Shown in pieces: positions 18,386-26,514 of a stretch of DNA of 64,000 nucleotides. The DNA lies in contig NZ_JAAJBV010000010.1 of NCBI RefSeq assembly GCF_011392075.1, forward strand, positions 1 through 64,000. The letters run 5' to 3'. The position numbers and the translations under genes were made by a program. The notes below the pieces were generated by a model. That model did not search any database, was not told where the DNA came from, and was given only the letters and a program-made list of their open reading frames with translations. The stretch comes from Flavobacterium celericrescens. Lineage in GTDB: Bacteria > Bacteroidota > Bacteroidia > Flavobacteriales > Flavobacteriaceae. Numbering within the stretch: position 1 is the stretch's first letter; each line of letters begins with the position of its first letter.

Positions 18386-18991
18386 TCCGTTTAACTCGGC
18401 ATCAATTCGATTGATAATCATTCCTAAATCTTCAGGATTGTTTACAAAATCAATATTGTCAACATCTATAATTACTAATTTTCCTTTGTTGTAGGTTTGA
18501 ATCCAAGCTTCGTATCTTTCGTTCAAGCGGCTCAAATAATCAATTGAAATTGAGTTTTCATAATCTCTACCTCTTTTGTGAATTTGGCTCACTAAATTAG
18601 GAATTGAACTCCTTAAATAAATCAATAAATCTGGAGAACCAACCAAACCTTCCATTAATTCGAATAGAGAAGTATAATTGTTGTAATCTCTATTTGTCAT
18701 TAATCCCATAGCATGAAGATTAGGGGCAAAAATATGTGCATCCTCATAAATTGTTCGGTCTTGAATAATATTCTTCCCACTTTGTCTAATTTGCAGTACT
18801 TGACGAAAACGACTGTTTAAGAAATAAATTTGAAGATTAAAACTCCAACGTTCCATTTGATGATAAAAATCGTCTAAATATGGATTGTCTACTACATCTT
18901 CAAAATGTGGTTCCCATTTAAAATGTTTTGCTAATAATCGAGTAAGTGTTGTTTTTCCTGCGCCTATATTTCCTGCTACTGCTATGTGCAT
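18377..18991 (-). CDS. Deoxynucleoside kinase
   Basis: 204 residues. P-loop GNIGAGKTT at the N-terminus, followed by EDVVDNPYLDDFY, the QDRTIYEDAHIFA motif (Asp-Arg of the dNK family) and the lid-like RGRDYE. It phosphorylates deoxynucleosides, probably deoxyadenosine or deoxyguanosine, for nucleotide salvage. Exact substrate is not readable from sequence. Its start overlaps the stop of the upstream hypothetical gene by one base. Confidence 0.92.
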   Translation of the reverse strand: MHIAVAGNIGAGKTTLTRLLAKHFKWEPHFEDVVDNPYLDDFYHQMERWSFNLQIYFLNSRFRQVLQIRQSGKNIIQDRTIYEDAHIFAPNLHAMGLMTNRDYNNYTSLFELMEGLVGSPDLLIYLRSSIPNLVSQIHKRGRDYENSISIDYLSRLNERYEAWIQTYNKGKLVIIDVDNIDFVNNPEDLGMIINRIDAELNGLF

Positions 18992-19788
18992 TATGGTAAA
19001 ATTATTTTATAATTAGTGATTTCATTTTGGGTAAAAATAGCTAAAATTCCATCCGCAAAGAAAAAATTAGTAGCGAAATTTTCAGCAATTTTAATTTTTA
19101 GATTTGTGTTAGTTTTTATTTTGTAATAATATAGTTGATTTTCATAGCTATAGATTGCTATTTCGTCATTAATCAATTGAATATTGTCAAAATTTGGGAG
19201 TTCAGTATGGGCTTTGATTGTCCCGTAAATTGAAATAGAATAGAGTTTGTTTTTAGTGTCAAGCCAATAAAAATTAGTATAGTTTGAATGATAATATTTT
19301 ATAGGGTTTTCCAAACTTGTTGAAATCCAATAAAATGTATCTTTGGTTAAATCGTATAATCCAATTTTTGAAGTGATAGTGTCAAAAAACCATAATTTAT
19401 TTTGTGACGATAATGCAATTGCTCCAATATTGACAGGCTCAGATAAATGATTGAAATTTATTTTTTTTGTTTCATTTAATTGATTGTCTAATAAAATTGC
19501 AGTATTGAAATCGTTATAAAAAACCACAATTTGAAGCGGGTTTTGAAAATCTACTCGTGTAATTTTTCCTAAACTTACATTTTTATATTCAAAATGATTT
19601 TGTGTATTATTTTTAAAAAGAACATTGTCTTTTGTAGTATAAAAGTTTTGTTGGTTGTCAAATCCTAAAAATTCTTCAGCTTGAATTTTAGTGCTATTGA
19701 TTTTTTCTGTTAAAATTGTTTCTTGAGAAAACACACTTTTAGCAAAAAGAAAGAGAAAACAAAATAACACGGCGGTTTTTCGTAACAT
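18991..19788 (-). CDS. Secreted protein of unknown function, beta-propeller-like
   Basis: 265 residues with a signal peptide (about 1-21, ending VFSQ). I do not recognise a named family. The sequence has repeated short units of the form LYxLTKxTFYW / KLYSISIYGTI / QLYYYKIKTN that look like blades of a small propeller. It is cotranscribed with the deoxynucleoside kinase (overlap 1 base), and a promoter lies about 50 bases upstream. Confidence 0.75.
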   Translation of the reverse strand: MLRKTAVLFCFLFLFAKSVFSQETILTEKINSTKIQAEEFLGFDNQQNFYTTKDNVLFKNNTQNHFEYKNVSLGKITRVDFQNPLQIVVFYNDFNTAILLDNQLNETKKINFNHLSEPVNIGAIALSSQNKLWFFDTITSKIGLYDLTKDTFYWISTSLENPIKYYHSNYTNFYWLDTKNKLYSISIYGTIKAHTELPNFDNIQLINDEIAIYSYENQLYYYKIKTNTNLKIKIAENFATNFFFADGILAIFTQNEITNYKIILP

Positions 19789-19837
19789 TGTTTTTAAACT
19801 AATTTGAAATTAAAGTGTCTAATATACTACTTTAACA

Positions 19838-19865
19838 CAAAATTAGTAGATAAATTGTGTAACAA
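19838..19865 (-). promoter_or_regulatory. Promoter of the hypothetical-dNK operon
   Basis: On the minus strand: TTG (complement of 19863-19865), a 17-base spacer and TAATTTTG (complement of 19838-19845). Confidence 0.65.
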
Positions 19866-19912
19866 TTTGCATTTTTGGAGGTCTAAACAAGTATCTAATT
19901 TATTCTAAAACA

Positions 19913-20812
19913 ATGAAAAAAATAATTATTGCTTCAATTTTAATGATTTCTGGTTTCATACAAGCTCAGAATTTTCAAGGTATGGCGGTTTATGAATCAA
20001 AAACAAGTACGGCAGATTTTATGAAAGGCATGCAAGGAAATAAAGATATTACTCCTGAAATGCAAAAACAAATCGAAGAACGTATGAAAAAAATGTTTGA
20101 AAAAACATTCATTTTAAATTTTGATAAATCGGCTTCGATATATAAAGAGGAAGAAAAATTAGATGCGCCAGGACAACAAGGTGGTGGTAGAATGATGATG
20201 TCTATGATGGGCGGAGGCGGAACGCATTATAAAAATGTAAAACAGAAACAAGTAATTGTAGATAAAGAATTTTTTGGAAAAGAATTTTTAATTAAAGATT
20301 CATTACCAAAATATGATTGGAAACTAGATGGAGAATCAAAGCAAATAGGAAGTTATAATTGTTTTAAAGCAACAGCTGTTGTTAAAGTAAGTGAATCTGA
20401 TTTTAGAAATTTTAGATTTAGAAATAAAGAAGGCGAAAAAAAGGAAGAAACTGCAAAAGATTCGACTAAAGCTAAAAAAACAAATTTTACTGATGATTGG
20501 GAAATGCCAAAAGAGAATACTATTACGGCATGGTATTGTCCGGAAATTCCAGTTAATCAAGGACCTGAAAATTATTGGGGATTACCAGGATTAATTTTGG
20601 AAGTAAACGATGGTAAAACAATTATTCTGTGTTCAAAAATTGTAATGAATCCAAAAGATAAAGTAGAAATTGTTCCTGCTACCAAAGGAAAAGAAGTAAC
20701 TCAAAAGGAATATGACGAAATTGTTAAAAAGAAAATGGAAGAGATGCGCGAAATGAATTCGGGTCCTGGAGGGCAACAACGTGGCGGATTTAGAATGGGT
20801 GGTGGAAGATAA
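19913..20812 (+). CDS. GLPGLI family protein
   Basis: 299 residues, signal peptide about 1-18 (ending QAQ). The family hallmark WGLPGLILEVND is present at about residue 222, preceded by TITAWYCPEIPVNQGPENY. The C-terminal tail and a region near residue 90 are rich in Gly and Met (GGGRMMMSMMGGGG). GLPGLI proteins are found only in Bacteroidota, typically next to an outer-membrane receptor as here. Function unknown; a role in metal or peptide handling is speculation. Confidence 0.92.
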   Translation: MKKIIIASILMISGFIQAQNFQGMAVYESKTSTADFMKGMQGNKDITPEMQKQIEERMKKMFEKTFILNFDKSASIYKEEEKLDAPGQQGGGRMMMSMMGGGGTHYKNVKQKQVIVDKEFFGKEFLIKDSLPKYDWKLDGESKQIGSYNCFKATAVVKVSESDFRNFRFRNKEGEKKEETAKDSTKAKKTNFTDDWEMPKENTITAWYCPEIPVNQGPENYWGLPGLILEVNDGKTIILCSKIVMNPKDKVEIVPATKGKEVTQKEYDEIVKKKMEEMREMNSGPGGQQRGGFRMGGGR

Positions 20813-20825
20813 TTTATTTTAAAAG

Positions 20826-23558
20826 ATGAAAAAATTAATCATATTTCTTATAATGGCACTTTCTACAGGTGCCTTTTCTCAAAATATTCGTTTTGAAGGT
20901 ATTATCAAGGATTCAACAGGTGTTGGGTTAGAAATGGCAAACATTATGGCTGTAAATCAGCAAACAAAAGCAATGGATGCCTATGCTATTACAAATGAAG
21001 CGGGAAAATTTGTTTTGAATTTGAATGCTAATACCGCTTATATTATCAAAGCGAGTTATTTAGGGTATGAAAATTATGAGAAAACGGTTCAAACCGGTAG
21101 TTCTAATATGAATTACAACGTAGTTTTAAGAGAAGGTATCCTGTTAAAAGGAGTAGAAATTGTTCATGAAATGCCAGTAAGAATTTCGGGAGATACAATT
21201 ATATATAACGCCGATTCTTTTAAAAATGGAACGGAACGAAAATTAGAAGACGTACTAAAAAAATTGCCAGGTGTTGAAGTAAATAAAGATGGAGAAATTG
21301 AAGTAGAAGGCAAAAAAGTCCAAAAAGTAATGGTGGAAGGAAAAGATTTTTTTGATGGTGATACAAAATTAGCTACGAAAAATATTCCAGCGGATGCTTT
21401 AGATAAAATTCAAGTATTAAGAAATTATAATGAGGTTACTAATTTAAAAGGATTAGAAAATAACGAGGAAAATGTAGCGCTCAACATCAAATTAAAAGAT
21501 GGGAAAAAGAACTTTTGGTTTGGTGATATTACTGCTGGTATTGGTGTTGGACACGAAGAAGATAGGTATATTATTAATCCAAAATTATTTTACTACAATC
21601 CAAAGTTTAGTTTAAATGTTATTGGAAATAAAAATAATATTGGCGAGTTACCATTAACGGCTCAAGATTATTTCAAGTTTACAGGCGGATTCAAAAACAT
21701 GATGCGAAAAGGAGGTTCTTCTTTTAATGTTGTATCAAATGATTTAGGGATTTTAGGACTTCGTAATAACCAGGCAGCTAATATAGAGTCTTCTTTTGGG
21801 GCGGCAAATTTTAGTTTTAACCCTTCAAAAGCTTGGACATTAAGTGGTTTCGGAATTGTTTTAGGTAACAAAACAGAAATTGAAACAAAAACCATTTCAA
21901 ATCGTACAGATGAATTGCCTGATGGTACAAGCCAAACAATTTCAGAAACAAAAGAAGATTTCACTAGACAAGACAGTAAACAAGCATTGTTGAAATTAAG
22001 TTCTAGTTATGTGCCTTCAGAAAAAGTACATTTTGATTATGATGCGCTGGTGAAATTTTCAGATCAAAAAGAGAACACAAGTTTGTATTCTAATTTACTT
22101 TCTGATATTTATACCAATAAAAAACAAAATCCATTTTCAATTAATCAAAATCTTAATTATTACTATACATTAAGCGATAAACATGTTTTTGCTTTCGAAA
22201 TGCAACACATGTATCAAGATGAAGATCCATTGTATAATGCTAATCTAGAAACACAACCTTTTGTTTTGTCAGGTTATAATACTACTCAAACTAGAGATGA
22301 TATTAGTCAAAAAAGGTTTGTAAAAACAAATAAATTAGACTCAAAATTTGATTACTATTATATGGTTACTCCAAAAAGCAATATTAATTTGACTTTAGGA
22401 AATACCTATTCGTATCAAAATTTTGATTCTTCTATTTTTCAAATATTAGATAATGGGACACAAAATAATCTAACTGCTACTGAAAATAGTAATGATGTAA
22501 ATTATATGTTTAACGATGTGTTTCTAGGAGTACATTATAAATTCTTAACTGGAAAATTCACATTCAATCCTGGATTTAGTGTGCATCAATACAACATGAA
22601 CGACGAACAACTAGGAACTTCAAATAAACAATCTTTCACAAGAATTCTGCCGGATGTTTATGCTTTATGGCAAATTAAAAAATCTGAAACATTAACTTAT
22701 AATTATTCGTTGACTAATAATTTTACCGATATCAATAAATTAGCACAAGGTTATGTTTTTTCAAATTATAACAGTTTGTTTAGCGGAAATAGATATTTAG
22801 AAAATTCAACTTCTCAAGTACACTCGTTACGTTATTTTAAGTATAACATGTTTAATTTCGAAAATATTTTTGCAAATATTTCTTATACTAAACAAGTTGA
22901 TGCTATAAAAAACAAAGCGTTATTTTCTGGAGTAAATCAGGTTTCTTCTGCGGTCAATATTAATTCTAGTTTTCCAGAAGAATCATTGAGTGGAAGTGCA
23001 AATTATGGACGTTCGTTTTTTAAATATTATAAAGCAAATGCTCGTGTTTCTATTGGATGGAACAAGTTTAATAATATTCGTGTTTATCCAGATACCGATA
23101 CAGACCCTGATAATAATCCAACTGCTATTCAAACTACGGAATCACTTAGTCAAAGTTATTCATTAGGATTTTCTACTAATTTTAAGCAGTTGCCAAATTT
23201 AGGAATATCATATAATTATTCAATTAGTGATAATTTTTCTGATATTGTATATACAGATAGTCCGTCTTTAACTTTAGAATATTATTTCTTGGAGGCATTT
23301 TCTTTTACATCGGAATATAACTTTTTTCATAATTACAATAAATCAAAAACAATTGATAGCGAATATGATTTTTTATCAGCAAATATCATGTATCAAAAGA
23401 AAGATAGTAAATGGGAATGGAAATTATCAGGAACCAATTTGTTGGATACAAAATCACTAGATAGCAATAGTTTTAGTCAATTAGGTGGTACAAGTACTTT
23501 TTCAAGTTACAAGGTACAGCCACGATATTTGATTTTAAGCTTGAAATATAATTTGTAA
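20826..23558 (+). CDS. TonB-dependent-receptor-like outer-membrane beta-barrel protein
   Basis: 910 residues, signal peptide about 1-18. A carboxypeptidase-regulatory-like domain (about 22-98, ending SNMNYNVVLREG) is followed by a plug-like region (TIIYNADSFKNGTERKLEDV) and a long beta-barrel. This layout fits the outer-membrane barrel family paired with GLPGLI proteins; no clear TonB box was seen. It starts 13 bases after the GLPGLI gene, so both form a two-gene operon ending at the terminator near 23.6 kb. The substrate is unknown. Confidence 0.88.
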   Translation: MKKLIIFLIMALSTGAFSQNIRFEGIIKDSTGVGLEMANIMAVNQQTKAMDAYAITNEAGKFVLNLNANTAYIIKASYLGYENYEKTVQTGSSNMNYNVVLREGILLKGVEIVHEMPVRISGDTIIYNADSFKNGTERKLEDVLKKLPGVEVNKDGEIEVEGKKVQKVMVEGKDFFDGDTKLATKNIPADALDKIQVLRNYNEVTNLKGLENNEENVALNIKLKDGKKNFWFGDITAGIGVGHEEDRYIINPKLFYYNPKFSLNVIGNKNNIGELPLTAQDYFKFTGGFKNMMRKGGSSFNVVSNDLGILGLRNNQAANIESSFGAANFSFNPSKAWTLSGFGIVLGNKTEIETKTISNRTDELPDGTSQTISETKEDFTRQDSKQALLKLSSSYVPSEKVHFDYDALVKFSDQKENTSLYSNLLSDIYTNKKQNPFSINQNLNYYYTLSDKHVFAFEMQHMYQDEDPLYNANLETQPFVLSGYNTTQTRDDISQKRFVKTNKLDSKFDYYYMVTPKSNINLTLGNTYSYQNFDSSIFQILDNGTQNNLTATENSNDVNYMFNDVFLGVHYKFLTGKFTFNPGFSVHQYNMNDEQLGTSNKQSFTRILPDVYALWQIKKSETLTYNYSLTNNFTDINKLAQGYVFSNYNSLFSGNRYLENSTSQVHSLRYFKYNMFNFENIFANISYTKQVDAIKNKALFSGVNQVSSAVNINSSFPEESLSGSANYGRSFFKYYKANARVSIGWNKFNNIRVYPDTDTDPDNNPTAIQTTESLSQSYSLGFSTNFKQLPNLGISYNYSISDNFSDIVYTDSPSLTLEYYFLEAFSFTSEYNFFHNYNKSKTIDSEYDFLSANIMYQKKDSKWEWKLSGTNLLDTKSLDSNSFSQLGGTSTFSSYKVQPRYLILSLKYNL

Positions 23559-23571
23559 AAACAGTTAATAT

Positions 23572-23607
23572 AAAAAAGCCTGAACTAATATTAGTCAGGC
23601 TTTTTTT
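23572..23607. terminator. Bidirectional terminator between the receptor gene and metK
   Basis: AAAAAAGCCTGA / TCAGGCTTTTTTT arms around a short AT loop, with A and T runs on the two sides. Confidence 0.88.
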
Positions 23608-23626
23608 ATTTGTATAAATAGCTTAA

Positions 23627-24877
23627 TTATAATTTAAAAGCTGCTTTTACTTTGTCTACGAAATCTAATTTTTCCCATGTGAATAATTCAACAGTTAATG
23701 TTTTTGTTTCACCACCAGGAGCAGAAAATGTTTTTGTTACGGTTTCTGGAGTTCTTCCCATGTGTCCGTATGCGGCAGTTTCGCTATAAATAGGATTTCT
23801 TAATTTTAAACGTTGTTCAATAAAGTATGGACGCATATCAAAAATACTTTCTACAACTTTACTAATTTCTCCATCAGTTAATTTTACTTTTGCAGTTCCG
23901 TATGTGTTTACGTTAATTGATGTTGGTTCAGCAACTCCAATAGCGTAAGATACTTGAACTAAGATTTCGTCAGCTACACCAGCAGCCACTAAATTTTTAG
24001 CAATATGACGAGTAGCATAAGCAGCAGAACGGTCTACTTTAGATGGGTCTTTTCCTGAGAAAGCACCACCACCGTGAGCTCCTTTTCCACCGTAAGTATC
24101 TACGATAATTTTTCTTCCAGTTAAACCAGTATCTCCGTGAGGTCCTCCAATTACGAATTTTCCAGTTGGGTTAATGTGGTATTTAATTGCATCATTAAAT
24201 AAATGAGCATATTGAGGATTTTTAGCAATCACTCTTGGAATCAAAATCTCAATAATATCTTTTTTGATTTTTGCTAACATCGTTGGTTCATCAGCAAAAT
24301 CATCATGTTGCGTTGAGACTACAATAGCATCAATACGAACAGGTTTGTTATCATCAGAATATTCTAAAGTTACCTGAGATTTTGCATCTGGGCGTAAGTA
24401 AGTGATTTCTTTGTTCTCTCTTCTTAAGTCGGCTAAATCTTGTAATAATTGATGCGATAATTTTAAAGCTAACGGCATGAATTCAGCAGTCTCATTTGTT
24501 GCATAACCAAACATCATTCCTTGGTCACCTGCACCTTGCTCTTCTTTGCTAGCTCTATCAACTCCTTGATTAATATCGGCAGATTGTTCGTGAATTGCAG
24601 ATAAAACTCCACAAGAATTCGCTTCAAACATATATTCACTTTTGGTATAACCAATTTTCTTGATTACATCTCTTGCGATAGTTTGTACATCTAAATAAGT
24701 ATTAGATTTTACCTCTCCAGCTAAAATTACCTGACCTGTGGTTACTAACGTTTCGCAAGCTACTTTTGACTCAGGGTCAAATGCTAAAAAGTTATCAATT
24801 AATGCGTCTGAAATTTGATCCGCAACTTTGTCGGGATGTCCTTCACTCACTGATTCTGACGTAAATAAATAAGCCAT
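23627..24877 (-). CDS. metK: Methionine adenosyltransferase (SAM synthetase)
   Basis: 416 residues, full length. Motifs: [13 protein letters not shown] (ATP and methionine site), [12 protein letters not shown] (signature hexapeptide region), [13 protein letters not shown] and [16 protein letters not shown] (second signature). It makes S-adenosylmethionine from methionine and ATP. The gene is preceded by a long 5' leader with a SAM-II-like fold, so feedback by its own product is likely. It faces away from the other methionine genes. Confidence 0.98.
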   Translation of the reverse strand: MAYLFTSESVSEGHPDKVADQISDALIDNFLAFDPESKVACETLVTTGQVILAGEVKSNTYLDVQTIARDVIKKIGYTKSEYMFEANSCGVLSAIHEQSADINQGVDRASKEEQGAGDQGMMFGYATNETAEFMPLALKLSHQLLQDLADLRRENKEITYLRPDAKSQVTLEYSDDNKPVRIDAIVVSTQHDDFADEPTMLAKIKKDIIEILIPRVIAKNPQYAHLFNDAIKYHINPTGKFVIGGPHGDTGLTGRKIIVDTYGGKGAHGGGAFSGKDPSKVDRSAAYATRHIAKNLVAAGVADEILVQVSYAIGVAEPTSINVNTYGTAKVKLTDGEISKVVESIFDMRPYFIEQRLKLRNPIYSETAAYGHMGRTPETVTKTFSAPGGETKTLTVELFTWEKLDFVDKVKAAFKL

Positions 24878-24945
24878 AATTAAATTTTTATTATAAATTA
24901 AGCGAGAAAAAAAGAAGACTGCAAATCGCGTAAAGGAGTAGGGAA

Positions 24946-24998
24946 TACTGCTTTAGCATTTTTTTAATGAGGTTGCAATCAGTTCAAATTTTTCCTCT
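24946..24998 (-). promoter_or_regulatory. SAM-II-like riboswitch in the metK leader
   Basis: Read on the minus strand the leader has GAGG (24994-24997) pairing with CCTC (24969-24972). The loop contains AAATTTG and TTGCAA. After the second arm comes ATTAAAAAAATGCTAAAGCAG. This order (AUUUG, UUGCA, P1', UUAAAnAA, GCUAAAnAG) is that of the SAM-II pseudoknot. A plausible pseudoknot is ACTG in the loop with CAGT at the 3' end plus GCA with TGC. P1 is short (4 bp), so the call is probable and not certain. Confidence 0.6.
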
Positions 24999-25011
24999 TT
25001 GTTTTCGGATG

Positions 25012-25040
25012 CAAATGTATGAAATGAAATTGAATTCCAA
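25012..25040 (-). promoter_or_regulatory. Promoter of metK
   Basis: On the minus strand: TTG (complement of 25038-25040), an 18-base spacer and TACATTTG (complement of 25012-25019). Transcription would start near 25005, giving a leader of about 130 nt that includes the whole SAM-II-like element. The rest of this gap, 25041-25166, shows nothing recognisable. Confidence 0.72.
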
Positions 25041-25166
25041 ATAGTTGTTAACTTATTTTTTTTAAAAATGTACTTTATCGGAATTTTTTAATGCTTCGTC
25101 GGAAATGTATTATGTAATTACTTGTTATTCATATATTTATAATTCAAATTTTTAAAATATATAGAT

Positions 25167-26051
25167 ATGGTTAAAAAATTACTTTCTTTTAGCTTTTTGT
25201 TGGTTTCGCTAACATTTCAAGCACAAAATTTAATTAGTGAAGGGTTTGATACTTATACTAATTTAGCCACGGCAGGTTGGACATCAACAAATCAAAGTAC
25301 TGTTGTTGGAACTAATCCTGATTGGTTTCAAGGAAATCCCACAGCTAGTGGTGGGCCTTTTGACTCCTATGCTGGAGCTACTAATTCTTATGTTGCATGT
25401 AATTACAATAGTACCGCTGGAGCCAATACGATTAGTAATTGGCTAATGTCGCCAGTGGTTAGTCTTGTTAACGGGGATGTTATTACGTTTTATACAAGAA
25501 CAGTTTCTTCGCCTGCATTTGCTGATAGATTACAATTAAGAATCAGTACTAATGGAGCTGCTTCTGCTAATCCGGTTGGTGCAACAGGAGTTGGGGATTA
25601 TACTACTTTAGCATTAGATGTTAATCCTTCATTGGTGGCTACAAGTTATCCTAATGCATGGACTTTGTATAGTTATACGGTTTCTGGTTTGCCAACAGCT
25701 ACTAATTGTAAAATTGCATTTAGATATTTTGTTACAAATGGAGGTCCTTCTGGAGCTAATTCTGATTATATTGGGGTAGATTCATTTTCAGTTGATAGAC
25801 CATTAAGTTCTGATTCGTTTTTTAAAAATAATTTTTCACTATATCCTAATCCTGTTAGTAATGTGTTAAATATTTCTATGAAAAATGAAATGACTATCAA
25901 TAATTTGTCAATTATAGATTTAAATGGTAGAATGGTGTTTTCTAGTGATTCAAATACTTCAATAGATGTTTCAAATTTATCTTCTGGGGTTTATTTCATT
26001 TCTATTGAAACAAATGAAGGAAAAGGAACTGCAAAATTTGTAAAAAAATAA
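25167..26051 (+). CDS. Secreted protein with T9SS type A sorting domain
   Basis: 294 residues. Signal peptide about 1-19 (FQAQ). The middle part (ISEGFDTYTNLATAGWTSTN, NWLMSPVVSL, WTLYSYTVSG) resembles the choice-of-anchor J / cleaved-adhesin-like jelly-roll domain. The last 70 residues (FSLYPNPVSNVLNIS ... GVYFISIETNEGKGTAKFVKK) are a classic type A C-terminal sorting signal. Inferred to be an extracellular or surface-attached protein; no catalytic residues recognised. It is monocistronic. Confidence 0.88.
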   Translation: MVKKLLSFSFLLVSLTFQAQNLISEGFDTYTNLATAGWTSTNQSTVVGTNPDWFQGNPTASGGPFDSYAGATNSYVACNYNSTAGANTISNWLMSPVVSLVNGDVITFYTRTVSSPAFADRLQLRISTNGAASANPVGATGVGDYTTLALDVNPSLVATSYPNAWTLYSYTVSGLPTATNCKIAFRYFVTNGGPSGANSDYIGVDSFSVDRPLSSDSFFKNNFSLYPNPVSNVLNISMKNEMTINNLSIIDLNGRMVFSSDSNTSIDVSNLSSGVYFISIETNEGKGTAKFVKK

Positions 26052-26074
26052 AAATATTTTATTGTATAAATTAG

Positions 26075-26104
26075 AAAAAAGAGGCTTTTGCCTCTTTTTT
26101 TCTT
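26075..26104 (+). terminator. Terminator of the T9SS cargo gene
   Basis: GAGGC / GCCTC stem with TTTT loop, flanked by six A and followed by TTTTTTTCTTTT. Confidence 0.85.
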
Positions 26105-26225
26105 TTATGATAGTTTTAATTTTTGTTATTTATTGTTTTTAACGAAAAATAATCTATAAAATTATTTTAAAATAACAAAATTTAGAAAAATAATCTATTT
26201 ATTTTTTTATTGTAGAAAATAAATC

Positions 26226-26233
26226 TAATTTTG
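26226..26233 (+). promoter_or_regulatory. Probable -7 element of the metY transcript
   Basis: TAATTTTG matches TAnnTTTG and lies 26 bases upstream of the leader-peptide ATG. A TTG at 26210-26212 is rather close (13-base spacer), so the -33 element is uncertain. Confidence 0.5.
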
Positions 26234-26258
26234 TCTCATCAAATTAAAAGGAATAAAT

Positions 26259-26327
26259 ATGAACTTTACAATGTGCTATATCTGTATGACAATGTGGAAT
26301 AATTCGCAGAGGCTTTGTATTGCATAA
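26259..26327 (+). CDS. Met/Cys-rich leader peptide of a putative attenuator upstream of metY
   Basis: A 22-codon ORF with AAAAGG upstream of its ATG. It encodes MNFTMCYICMTMWNNSQRL followed by CIA and a stop. Four Met codons (including the start) and two Cys codons fall within the first 12 residues, with a third Cys near the end. It ends 27 bases before a strong terminator, and the peptide's own codons at 26307-26312 (CAGAGG) are complementary to the terminator's 5' arm. Inferred: ribosome stalling at Met (or Cys) codons favours antitermination, giving methionine-responsive control of the met operon. Too short for ordinary gene calling; no expression evidence. Confidence 0.72.
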   Translation: MNFTMCYICMTMWNNSQRLCIA

Positions 26328-26354
26328 TTTTAAAGAAACTTAAATAATCAATAT

Positions 26355-26382
26355 AACCTCTGTCGAAAGCAGAGGTTTTTTT
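26355..26382 (+). terminator. Attenuator terminator upstream of metY
   Basis: AACCTCTG (26355-26362) pairs with CAGAGGTT (26370-26377), followed by T residues. CCTCTG can alternatively pair with CAGAGG at 26307-26312 inside the leader ORF. That would be the antiterminator. Confidence 0.8.
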
Positions 26383-26403
26383 ATTTCTAAAAACACAACA
26401 AAT

Positions 26404-26454
26404 ATGAAAATAGCCATTTACAATCCAAGACGATGTTGTCGAATGTGTAGCTGA
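26404..26454 (+). CDS. 16-residue Cys-rich small ORF between attenuator and metY
   Basis: ATG at 26404 encodes MKIAIYNPRRCCRMCS and ends in TGA. Three Cys and one internal Met occur in the last six residues. It lies after the attenuator terminator and 60 bases before metY. It could be a second, cysteine-sensing leader or a chance ORF. The AT-rich 60 bases that follow show no clear hairpin. It has a start context like the neighbouring genes but no other support. Confidence 0.4.
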   Translation: MKIAIYNPRRCCRMCS

Positions 26455-26514
26455 ATCAAACTTAGTAGAATCAAAAACAGTTAAAAATACAAAAACATCA
26501 AAAATAAAAATATC

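Noticed and set aside
24878..24945. Intrinsic terminator downstream of the SAM-II-like element
   Set aside because: There is a T-rich stretch on the minus strand but no convincing GC stem next to it; translational control is as likely.
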